Assembly: GCF_004193775.1 (NCBI RefSeq)
Contig: NC_041021.1
Coordinates: 7,942,651 to 8,006,650 of the forward strand
Source of the DNA: Glycine soja
Lineage: Eukaryota; Streptophyta; Magnoliopsida; Fabales; Fabaceae
Reading direction: 5' to 3'
Length of the DNA: 64,000 bases
The translations under genes were made by a program, and so were the position numbers. Shown piece after piece: positions 11,596-22,446 of this stretch; position 1 is the first letter of the stretch, and every line of letters starts with the position of its first letter. The notes under the pieces were generated by a model. It did not search any database. It had not been told where the DNA came from and saw only the letters and a list, made by a program, of their open reading frames with translations.

Positions 11596-14301
11596 GAACT
11601 CAAAAGATAGGTAAGAGCACCAAAATATCATTATCATTAAAGAAAAGTAAAAAGTGTTTGAAATCTAACGAAGTTGTTACCATGAATTTCAGGGTTCGAT
11701 TCAGGACCAAATTGTTAGACACACGATCGACCTTGCGTGGGCAATGTTTGAAGGCGCAACCATCATAGGCACTGGGCTAGACAAAGTTGATTTTGTAAAA
11801 GTCCATATGGTTGTTTCATATTTTTTTATATATATTTTTTATGTCATATTTATAAATAGATTAAAACTACTGTATCATTTTATGTGTTTTTTTATCCAAA
11901 TTAAAATATGACATGCTAATAAAAAAATATCAAATTGTTGGTTGTTAGCTTTTATAATATGTTACATTTATAAATTCAAGTTAAATGAATTTTAGCTCAT
12001 TGTGACATATTAACATGTAAAGAATCTACAATAATAGACTTAAAGTATTTTTTTACAAGATAAAAACACAAATAAAAACTTAAATGATAAAGAAACTATA
12101 ACTATAAAAGTTAGTACATTAATAAAAAAACAAAAGTAGAAGTAATTAAGCTTGCATATGAAATTATGATAAAGTTAAAACATTTTCTTTGAGGGGACCA
12201 CATATAAAAATTAAATGAAATTATATTTTTAAATTAACACATTAAATTTAAACAATAACTAAAATGTTATAATAATTTATCACATAAAAAAAACAAAATC
12301 ATGTAAATTAAATAAAAGATATAAAATAATAATGTTTTAGTGGAAGAAAAGAGACTTACTTTTTAAAATTCATTAGAGCAATTCTCATGGACGGATCCAA
12401 ATATCTATTAAAGAGAAGACTAATATTTTTTTCTTTCTTTGTAATTGCTTCAATATCTAACTTTTAATAAGTAATAATTGAAAAAAGTATTTACTATTTT
12501 TACATATAAACTTGAAACTATTTTTTTTAAATGATAATAACTTTAATAGTTATAGTTAATAAAAATGACAAATACATAATTAGTTTTACACAATTTTATT
12601 ATAGTTATCAGCTTAACCAGTAATAATAACAAAAACAACTAATTTTACATAATTTGACATTAACTAACCTTAATAATTATTATAGTTAGATAACTATTTT
12701 TACATTAACTATAATTAAAATATAGTTTCGAAAACTATTTAATATATGGGTATGTTTCACTGGATTAGGGGTGGTTAATGGAAGATGAGGTAGATGATTT
12801 GATGTTGTGGTACTAATGGGTGTCTGTGGTTGGTTAACTTGGTTCATGAGTGTTTGTGAGTGATGGCATGAGTTTAGTATGTTCATCATTGATTACATGT
12901 GAAAACATGGGTGGATTGATCAACGATTTTCATTTTTCATGGTCATGTGTGGATACATGGACTTCTATGTGATGCCAATATACTTATAGTGGGTACATAT
13001 ATACCTATAGCTTCTCCAAGATATATCCAGTGAAAGAGTCATTTTATAGGAGATAGTGGAAAAATAAGTCTTTTAAATTTGATCATTTGCAATAAATTTT
13101 TTTATCATTTAGGAGAAAATTCAATTATCACTATTTTTTTTCTCTCCATAATTTGATCCTTTTTTACAAGCCATCAGTTTGGTGCTTCAAGTATTTCTCT
13201 AATTCCTAAATAGTCACAAACTAAATTATATGCAATAAAAAAATTATATAATAGTCCCTAAAGTATTGAATATTCATCAATTTCATTCCTATATTAATAT
13301 ATTTTTAGTAATGCTTACTAATTACTTTGAATGACTTTTCAACACTTAGGAGACTATTTAGTATGATTTTTTAATAATTACTTATATGATTAGTTTATTT
13401 TAGGGGTTATTTAGGAAAGAAAATAATACTTTAAGAATGAAATTGAAAATTTATTCTCTCATTTTTTTTCTTCTTAGTTTTCGGCCACTTGACTTTACTT
13501 TTTTTTTGTTGGATTTTGGTATGACGGTCAAGGAATTTAGTAAAAAAAAATATTAGATAATAAGTTATTTTAAGATTTCTTTTACAAAAATAAGAAACAC
13601 TCAAAATTTATACACAATTATAAAATAGAAAAACTATGAGTCATTTTTTTTATTCAAATCTTATTTTTGGCTCCCCCAATTCTTTTTTTTTTGTTCAAGC
13701 TCTACAATTGATGATGAGTGCCAATAAATATCCTTAACCCCCCTTCTAAGTTTCTCAATTTTTTAAATTTTCTTGATGGAATTAATTCAAAAACAAATAC
13801 CCTCTTGAACAATCAAGATTTCCCTCAAAATCTTTTATCACAACGATCATCTTGCTTAAGAAAAAAATTACTTCTTGTTCATAAAATAGAGTTTTAATTG
13901 CTTATTCAATTACAATTGCAAATACCAATTTTATTTCAAGATTGACTCAATAACAAGATAAGGATAGAGAGAATCAAAACAAGGGTTTATATTGGTTCAG
14001 CTCTCAAGAGAACCTACATCTAGTTTTCTCTAAGAACCCTTAGAACAATCACTATAAAGAAATCACTTTATAAACACTATGCACAAACAAATTTCTATCA
14101 CAACCCTAATTCCCTTGAATCTTACAGGAGAAAACAGTTGAACACTACAGCTCAACAACCTTCTTGGTAATCCTAACCAAGATTAGAATCTAAGATAAAT
14201 ATTTAAGAAATGGAATGAGTACACCTTGTTGTGTAGATAGAAAATCTTCAAGCTCAATCCATGGTTCATCTCATGATGTTGAATGCAAGATCTTTGGCAA
14301 G
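11596..14301. other. AT-rich intergenic DNA
   Basis: No gene recognised. The stretch at 11690-11800 just after the zinc-finger block could be leftover 3' gene sequence. The rest is AT-rich with long A and T runs. 14302-14306 is the left target-site duplication of element B. Confidence 0.6.
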
Positions 14302-14306
14302 ATTAT

Positions 14307-15275
14307 TGATGTGGCTCCATGTGGAGCTTCTAGGCCTTGGATCTTCTTCATCAATAGAGTCCTTTGCATTTTGAAGATCAATGGCAGCAGAATAGAGAAG
14401 GAGGAAAGGTGATTGGAGACGCCACTTCAAGGAGAATATAAGTCAAGAACAAGCTCACCACCATAGGAAGTCATGGATAAGAGCTTGAAGGTAGGAGAAG
14501 ATGAGTGGAGGGAGAGGGAGAGAGGGGGGGGGGGGGCACAAAATTTATGCCTCAAATGAGGTATGAACTTTGAAGTGTAATTTCTCAAATGATCAAAGTT
14601 GAAAAAATGCGCACACAAGGCCTTTATTTATAGCCTAAGTGTCACACAAAATTTGAGGGAAATTTGAATTTGAATTTGAATTTGTGGAGCCAAATTTGGA
14701 ATCTAAATTTCACTAATTATGATTAGTGAATTTCAGCTATGGTTCAGCCCACTAATCCAAGATCAAGTCCAAGATTTCTGACTAAGTGTGCTTAAGTGTC
14801 ATGAGACATGTAAAGCATGAAGGACATACACAAAGTGTGACTATATGATGTGGCAATAGGGTGTGGCAAGAAAATGCTCACCTCCCCCTTAGGCTGGTCC
14901 AAAATTTAATTAGATTGGGCTTCTCCCAATTTAATTAAATTTCTCTCCCAACACACACATCAAGTAGTGCACTAAATGCATGTGAAATTATAAAACTACC
15001 CCTGATACAAAACTAGTCTAGGTGCCCTAACATACAAAGGCTGAAAAATCCTACATTACTCGGGTACCCTCCCAAGACTATAGAGCCCTAAATACAAGGG
15101 CAAAAAATAATGAAACTCTAATCTAATATGTACAAAGTTAAGTGGGCTCATACTTAGCCCATGGGCCCAAAATCTACCCTAAGGCTCATGAGAACACTAG
15201 GGCCTTCTCCTGCAACTCTGGCCCAATCTTCTTGGAGCCTTCTATCAAATGCCCTAGGGGGATAGGATTGCTTCA
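14307..15275 (-). repeat. 3' LTR of element B
   Basis: Plus-strand ends are TGATGTGGCTCC and GGATTGCTTCA. The canonical CATCA end has become CTTCA. A minus-strand TATA box (TATAAATA, 14625-14632) marks the promoter. There is a G-run at 14521-14537. It aligns closely with 17784-20392 (minus its insert), 30627-31565 and 37444-38399. An ORF at 14215-14412 overlapping the left end is incidental. Confidence 0.88.
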
Positions 15276-15276
15276 A

Positions 15277-15874
15277 TGTGCCTCTTCCTAAAGGCACTCT
15301 TAAGATCATTCCAATACTTTACTGGAGGATTCCCATGAATCCTTCTTTCCCTAACAAGGGAAGTCCACCAATAGAGGGCATACCCTTGAAAGCTAAAGGT
15401 AGCCAATGGAACTTTTCTTTCTTCACTAATATGATGTCAAAAAAAGAGTTATTCAACACTCATTTCCCAATCTAGGTAGGCCTCAACATTATCTTTTCCA
15501 TGAAAATATGATAGACTAATGTTAACCTCTTGAGGCCTTCTATCCTTTTCTCTTCTTTGGGAGTGATGTTTAGTATGCCTATGCCGCCCTCGATAATAGT
15601 TGTTAAGTTCTTCACTTAAACTCTTGCAAGAGTCATGACTACTATAGGAGGTATGTTTTTCTTTTTTCATTTCTTTCATTATTTTTCTTCTTTCTTCCTC
15701 TCTTATTTTATTTCTTTCATCTTGACTTATTTCTTCCACTTTTTTTCCTTTTTCTTTTCTCTCTTATTTTTCTTTCCACGATTTTAGGGATCTCAACTCA
15801 TCAAATATCCTATACAAGGGGTCCTTAGGAGTAGAACCCTCACCATTAACACTAGATGCAAAATGATGACTCAT
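15277..15874 (-). pseudogene. Truncated gag of element B
   Basis: Starts at 15874 (MSHHFASSVNGEGS), the same start as the gag of E (50661). Acidic/basic helix (EISQDERNKIREEERRKIMK), then SLSEELNNYYRGR and the conserved NISLSYFHGKDNVEAYLDWE. Stops and a frameshift follow. The match with the E gag ends at the join to the 3' LTR near 15275, so only the N-terminal third remains and the zinc knuckle is absent. No function expected. Confidence 0.75.
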
Positions 15875-17767
15875 GTTGGTTCCTAAGTTGTGGTTCTTTC
15901 TTGTTGGGGGTTTGAAAACAAAAGGTAAAATAAAATATGGTTGAAACTAGCCAAAATAAACACTAAAAGAGGTGTGAAAGATAAGGTAAAAACTAATTAG
16001 TAAAAATCAAGCTATCTAGGTGGTTTGACAATGGAAGGTAAAGGAAATTTAAAACAAGCTAGATGGTTTCCTATGTGAAGGCTTGGATTACCCTTTGGAG
16101 GTTCCAATTCTCTTCACTTAGACTACACGGTTTAAAATAAGCTATTACACATAAATAGAGGTTTGGGTGGTCTCTTTGAGACTCCCAATACACCCCCAAA
16201 GAATGTCCAAATACAAGGAATTACAATAGAAAAAATTTTGCACTCAATTGTTCTATTACAACAAATTTAACAAAGCAATTAAGGTCTTCAAATTTGTCTT
16301 CAATGCTTGTTTGTTTTCTCAAGTGTTTCACTCAAAATTTGGCGAGGCTTTGGTTGCTTCAAATCCAATGGTGCTCCAAGGATGGTTAACCTCTAAGATT
16401 CAAAAATATTCCTTCAAGCAATGCACCAATTTCCTTCCAATCCTTATTGTAGGCAACACTTAAGCACACACACAAAAAAAAAAAAGACAAGAAAGAAACC
16501 AAAATATGAAATGAAAGCTAAACCAAAAGGAAATTTAACATGACATTAATTCAATGAGATTCAAGGAAAAAATAAAGTAAAAGGACAATACCACAAGCCA
16601 AGGTGGAACACAAAGGAAGTCATAAAATGACACTAGATTAGATTGACAAATTAAAAACAAGACTCAAAGAAAAATTCTAGTAATGTCAATTTGGCAACAC
16701 ATCTAAAAGATTAAAAACTCCAAAAAGTAAAATAGGCTTGTAATACAACTCAAAATAATGAACAATTTTCAAGCAAATCAAGCATACACATTTTTGTTGT
16801 TGTTCTGGATATGTATTTTGACGTTAATCTTTATCACCTTTTCTTGCTCATTTCTTTTTCGTTTTGTTCATTATTTTTCCATTGTTTTTGTCTAGATGTT
16901 TATTTTATGAAGTTAAAATTTCAGCTCAAAAATCAAAGTATTCAAGCCATATTCGAGTTAAGAAGACAGTGTGCCAAAACTAACAACAACTAGAATTTCA
17001 ACCTAGAAATCAAGAGTAGTGTTTATGTTGGTTAAGGCTTGAATAGTTACAATTTGTGTTTACTTATGCTCAAATTGTCTTGGATAACACAATCCAAGAG
17101 AACTTAAGACTTATTTTGATTAACAAATCCAGAAACAACTCAACACCACAACTCAATTTCTTCATAGGCATCATATAGGAAACTTAGAAAACAAAAAAAA
17201 GTTCAACAACAAGACTACTTCTAGGAATTGATTTAGAACATGTTATGAACTAAATAACATGCATGAATTAGAATCAAAATTCAAATGATAGGCAAAAAAT
17301 TGCAAGAATACATGAACAAATGTATCTAGAATTTAATCAACAAAATCAAAATTCAACACAAACTTAGAACATAATGTGACAATTATTATGAATAAACATC
17401 ACTCTAAGACAACATGAATGAAGTGATTTACACTTAGATTTTTGTGATTTCTTTTCTAATCAATATTTTGCAAGAAAATTGAGATCTAAAGGTTCAACAC
17501 AAGAAGATTATGACTGAAAAAGATAGAACATAAAATCAACACAAAAACATGATTCAAGAATATATCTATAAAATTTGAACCATAGAAATGCAAGAACAAG
17601 TGTAGATCTAAGATTTAATCGGTTTATTTTTTTGAATCTACTCTAAACAACATCAAACCACAAGATAATGGAGGAGAAACATGAAGAAGATGATGAAGAA
17701 CAAGGAATTAAAGTGAATTGACCAAACAAAAGATAGAGGAAGCAAAAGAGCATCGCCTAGATGAAGA
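15875..17767. other. 5' untranslated leader of element B
   Basis: About 1.9 kb between the primer site and the gag start on the minus strand. No credible ORF in either strand. It corresponds in position and composition to the 1.9 kb leader of E (50662-52560). Confidence 0.65.
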
Positions 17768-17781
17768 TGCTCTTGATACCA
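17768..17781 (-). other. Primer-binding site of element B (initiator tRNA-Met)
   Basis: The minus strand reads TGGTATCAAGAGCA two bases inside the 5' LTR end. The iMet consensus is TGGTATCAGAGC; this has one extra A. The position fixes the element's orientation. Confidence 0.8.
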
Positions 17782-18293
17782 CATGATGTAGCTCCATGTG
17801 GAGCTTGTAGATCTTGGATCTTCTTCATCAACGGAGTCCTTTACATTTTGAAGATCAATGGTAGAAGAATGGAGAAGGAGGAAAGGTGATTGGAGATGCC
17901 ACTTCAAGGAGAAGATGAGTCAATAACAAATTCACCACCATAAGAAGCTATGGATTAGAGCTTGAAGGTAGGAAAAAATGAGTGGAGGGAGAGGGAGAGA
18001 GGGGGAGGGGGGGGAGCACGAAATTTATGCCTCAAATGAGGTATGAACTTTGAAGTGTAATTTCTCAAATGATCAAAGTTGAAAAAATGCACACACAAGG
18101 CCTTTATTTATAGCCTAAGTGTCACACAAAATTGGAGGGAAATTTGAATTTCTATTCAAATTTTACTTGAATTTGAATTTGAATTTGTGGAGCCAAATTT
18201 GGAGCCAAAATTTCACTAATTATGATTATTGAATTTCAACTATGGTTCAGTCCACTAATCCAAGATCAAGTCCAAGATTCCCCACTAAGTGTG

Positions 18294-19903
18294 TGTCATA
18301 CCCTAATTTCGTTCGGGGACTATTGCTTGATGGCATGCAACCTTTAATTGACCGCTTCAAAGTACTTGGCACCCTTTGTTGCACAATATGTGAAGTCTCG
18401 AGACATGCCGGAAATCAAAAGGAAGCGTGGTTACGCAATCCGTGGAATTTTGTAATGTGACGGAAACCAAAAGGAAGTATTGTTACGCAATCCGTGAGTT
18501 TCCGTAACTTTTTCAAAAGCTAAAAAAGAGTAATTACATGATCCGTAAGGTTCCATAACCTTACGGAAAGAAAATAAGTATCATTATGAAATTCGTAAAG
18601 TTTCGTAACGTTACAGAAAAAGAATCACCAAAAAAAACAAATGGGGGTGTATTTAGTAAAAAAAAGGGTGCAAATAGCAACTAGGCCCACTTGGGCCTTC
18701 CAGATTCTTCCTCCAAAAGGCGGTTGCTTCTGAAGGAAGTAACCTGGCTCGCCTGGGCGAGCTGGGTGCCAAGCTCCTCCCCTATTTTGCTATAAATAGG
18801 GGGAGGAGTGAAGAGGAAAGGGGTTCAGCTTTCTTGGCACTTCGTATTCACTTGAAATTGCTGAGGAAAATTATTTCCGTGAAAAAAATTCAAGCCGAGG
18901 TGCTTCTGTAACGTTTCCGTGGGTAATTACGCGAAGATTTTGAATCGTTCTTCGTCATTCATCGTTCGTTCTTCATTGTTCTTCGATCTTCAACCGGTAT
19001 GTACCCCAAATTGAGCTTTTCAATTCATTCTATGTACCCGTGATGGTCCCCATTTATTTTGTGTACTTTTATTCTCGTTTCATTAACTTTCCGTACCCCC
19101 TTTTGACGTGTTTCAGTCATTTATTTAAGTCATTTCTCGCTTAATCAAAAAATAAAATAAATTTCCACCAATCATTTGATTTGTAATATCCGTTAATTTC
19201 TGTTAAAATGAAATCCGACCGTTCGGTCGTGCCGTAACCACGTTGGAAATAAAAAAAGAGGTAAAATAATAATATAATAATCAAAAAATATTTTTTAGTA
19301 AAATAAAGCGGAAAAATCAATCGGACGTTTCTCTTTGGGATTTCTCTTTCTTAATTGAATTGACTAATAACTAAAGTGAAACTAAGGCTAAAATCAACCC
19401 GCAAAGTCAAGCTCGTCCACAAAAAATCACTAAAAAGGATTTGAAAGTTCAATATCTCAGTTTTTCTTACCAAGTAAATGGATCATTTTTAAGGTCCAAC
19501 GCCTTAAAATGATCACCTTTCAAGTAAAAAGAATCGCTTGATTCACCCTTAAAAAGAACTACGTAGGTCTGATTTCCTCTTCGATGGAGGGTACGTAGGA
19601 GCAAGAGCCTCGCTTTTGTCGACCTCAAAAAATAAAAAGAAATAAAAGTTAAGGTAACACAATTTCACACAATTCTAAAAAATAGGTTGTTGTCCTTTGA
19701 GACAAACGTGAGAGGTGCTAATACCTTCCTCAAACGTAAATACAACTCCCGAATCTTGGAATATTCTTTATGACAGGTTTCCTTCGGTTTTTCTGACGTT
19801 TTCCACAAATAAACGTTGGTGGCGACTCCGCGCATCTTTCCTCCTTTGAAAAGCACACCCGTGAGCCTCGCCTCGCTCGCCCGCAAAAGGGCATGTTGCG
19901 ACA
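18294..19903 (+). mobile_element. Solo LTR (about 1.6 kb) nested in LTR of B, TSD GTGTG
   Basis: Begins TGTCATACCC and ends TTGCGACA, giving TGTC/GACA inverted ends. Five-base duplication GTGTG at 18289-18293 and 19904-19908. A TATA box (TATAAATAGG, 18791) on the plus strand sets the orientation. No gag, pol, primer site or polypurine tract inside, so it is a lone LTR left by LTR-LTR recombination. Its ends and the GC-rich 3' part resemble Tekay/Del-type gypsy LTRs of soybean, a tentative assignment. It is unrelated to the host LTR. Confidence 0.88.
18420..18620. repeat. Subrepeat of TTACG-AATCCGT / CCGTAAC words
   Basis: About four imperfect units of roughly 60-70 bp with 'TTACGCAATCCGT', 'TTCCGTAAC' and 'CTTACGGAAA', including local inverted pairs. 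It sits about 170-370 bp upstream of the TATA box of the solo LTR. Confidence 0.6.
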
Positions 19904-20514
19904 GTGTGCTTAGGTGTCATGAGGCATGTAAAGCATGAAGGACATGCACAAAGTGTGACTATATGATGTGACAATGGGGTGTGGCAAGCAAATGCTCACC
20001 TCCCCCTTTGGCTGGTCCAAAATTTAATTGGATTGGGTTTCTCCCAATTTAATTAAATTTCTCTCCCAAGACACATCAAGTAGTGCACTTAATGCATGTG
20101 AAATTACAAAACTACCCCTAATACAACAACTAGTCTAAGAGCCCTAAAATACAAGGGTTGAAAAATTCTACATTACTAGGGTACCCTCCCTACACTATGG
20201 AGTCCTAAATACAAGGCCCAAAAATAATGAAACCCTAATCTAATATGTATAAAGATAAGTGGGCTCATAGTTGGCCCATGGGTCCAAAATCTACCCTAAG
20301 GCTCATGAGAACCCTAGGGCCTTCTCATGCCTCTCTGGCCCAATTTTCTTGAAGTCTTCTATCCAATGTCCTTGGGGGGTAGGATTGCATCAATTATATC
20401 CTATGAAGAAATGCTTTTCAAATCCCTCTGAGACTCTTTCTAATCAATACGTGCAACATTATCTCGTAAAAGAGTCGCAAGGAAAATAACAAGATGAGTA
20501 TTTATAATAAAACA

Positions 20515-21085
20515 GTTTTAATCGCTATAATCGATTATCAAATCTTGGCAATTGATTATTTCATTCAGATACCCCTTGCTACGCATTTTCAGATCATGGT
20601 AATCGTTTACAGTAAATTAGTAATCAATTATTTTGATCACACAAGAATAATCTTCCAATTGCAATTCGATATAATCAATTATGAGTTTTTGGTAATCGGT
20701 CATCTTGCTTGCAATGTATCAAATTTGCTTCTAGAATGTTGTTGTAATTGATTACACATAAATGGTATTCGATTAATTCACACATAGAGAGCAAATTAAG
20801 TTTTTAATAACACTTGTAATTGATTACACAACTATGATAATCAATTATGCATAAATGATAATCGATTAATTCACACAAATAACAAATTAAGTTTTTAAGA
20901 ACACTTGCAATCGATTACACAACTATGGTAATCGATTATATGGCTCACAATGACTTCCTTCTCTTGAAAACAAGCTTAATAATCATTTATCCTGATGGGA
21001 ATAACCTTATTTCAATAGAATCAATGTCTTAGCTAATGTTGTAAATTGTAATTGATTACAAAAATTATGTAATCGATTACAATAT
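20515..21085. repeat. Block of TAATCGATTA-type palindromes
   Basis: Repeated palindromic words (TAATCGATTA, ATCGATTACA, and variants with ATCAATTA) about every 30-60 bases. The same words cluster in 31880-32160 and 55475-55705, the latter inside a solo LTR. This block is therefore probably a decayed piece of the same LTR family, although no LTR ends are found here. Confidence 0.6.
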
Positions 21086-21319
21086 GTTAAATACTTATGT
21101 TCATGAAAACATAGTGATCTTATCATTCACAATAACTTATGTATGACACCAATCTAAGCATGACAACAAATAAAATAAACTAAGAACACACATTCCTAGA
21201 TAAAAAAAATCAATATAAATGCTACATCTATAAAAACATATTTGACATTGTAAAATTCTACAAACCAAAATCCTAAGACTAAGTCTTCAATCTACACCTA
21301 GGGAATTGTTTTTTTCCCA

Positions 21320-21660
21320 CAACTTTGAGTAAAACCTTAAGTAATAAGCCATACAAATATGACAGAGCATTGGTTCATTAGAAAGTCTGAACACAAAAAA
21401 TGTAAGTCACTGAAAATAACGTAAAACTAACATAACAGGATTTTAAGACTGTCCTTATTAATAGGTCTCTGAAAGGCTATGTATAAGTTAGAGAAGAGTA
21501 TTTTTTTAGGATTCAATATTTTTTCTTTGTCATGATTTTTTTTTGTTCTTTTACTTTTTATTAATATTTGTTTTGGTTTTTTATCTTTTAAAAGATATAT
21601 CTTAGTCCGATAACTTTCAAATTTGAATTAATGTTGTTTTTTCAAAATTGTTTATATTTT
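21320..21660. repeat. Dispersed repeat, copy 2 (partner at 7540-7900)
   Basis: Collinear with 7540-7900 over about 340 bases in the same orientation, with scattered substitutions and small indels. No coding sequence. Confidence 0.65.
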
Positions 21661-22446
21661 GAAAAATAATAAAAAGAATTGTTAGAGAGATTTGTAAAAG
21701 AAGGAAATCATGGAAATATATACCGTAAAAAGAGATAAAAAAAAAATATAGTTACACTAAAAAAGTCAACAATTTTCAAAACATGGTAAAATCACAAAAT
21801 AACCTATGAATAGTCAAATGATAAGTTTGAAAAATTAGCTCAAGTCAAGGGCATAATTAGAAAATCACAAAACAAAATAACCTATCAACAGTAAAACGAC
21901 CATTTAATTTTGAATTGTAGAAGTGATATAGTCAATTTAATTTAATATCTGCACAATCTCAATATTAAAGTGATTATCTAACATGAGAACTATGGAGGTT
22001 TTTTTTTATCAAAATAGTGTAGTTTTTTTTAATTAATTATTGAAATGGGTAGATTAAAAAAAACACAAAAACGAGTAAGTTGTCATTTAAAAGACGATTT
22101 TTATATACCATTTCTCTTTTGCAAATTCTTTTTTATTAGTTTAAAATTGTGGCGGCTAAAGCTCCCACAATTGCTTCTTTAGCCGACACAATACTTCACT
22201 AAGCAAAACAGAGAAATCTTCCATTTTTGGGTGCTAAAAACACATTGTGGCGGGTCAATAATATATAAGACTGGAAAAGTGAAATCAATAATAATATATT
22301 GAGGTGAGAACAATCTCCAACAGCAAACAAACATACTATGATACAGGCTAACACACTAAACACAGTGAGACATAACCTCATCATGCTCTTAGTCCTTGTT
22401 GGTGGTTGATCACTAAAACAACATTGTTCCGTGATATTCCATTCCC

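Larger units (their letters stand above)
14307..20392 (-). mobile_element. Element B: internally deleted Ty3/gypsy element, TSD ATTAT
   Basis: Two same-orientation LTRs (14307-15275 and 17784-20392) flank a short internal region with a tRNA-iMet primer site and the start of gag only. The five bases outside both ends are ATTAT (14302-14306 and 20393-20397), so this is a single insertion with both ends preserved. Gag is joined straight to the 3' LTR, so protease, pol and the polypurine tract are gone. It is the same superfamily as elements E and G: gag is nearly alignable and the LTRs are related. A 1.6 kb solo LTR later landed in its 5' LTR. Confidence 0.9.
17784..20392 (-). repeat. 5' LTR of element B, split by a solo LTR
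   Basis: Left segment 17784-18293 and right segment 19904-20392 join to an LTR of about 1 kb matching the 3' LTR. Ends are TGATGTAGCTCC and GGATTGCATCA. TATA box on the minus strand at about 18105-18112. The foreign block 18294-19903 interrupts it, with GTGTG on both sides. Confidence 0.88.
20398..22446. other. Intergenic region between element B and the PPR relic
   Basis: No gene. Holds the TAATCGATTA-rich block (20515-21085), a dispersed repeat copy (21320-21660) and, at 22150-22196, a short inverted repeat built on GCGGCTAAAGC / GCTTCTTTAGCCG. Confidence 0.6.

Noticed and set aside
12686..12889. Asn/His/Thr-rich reverse ORF
   Set aside because: Low-complexity translation of AT-rich DNA.
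14215..14412. 65-codon ORF at the edge of the B LTR
   Set aside because: Spans the TSD and LTR end; composition not protein-like.
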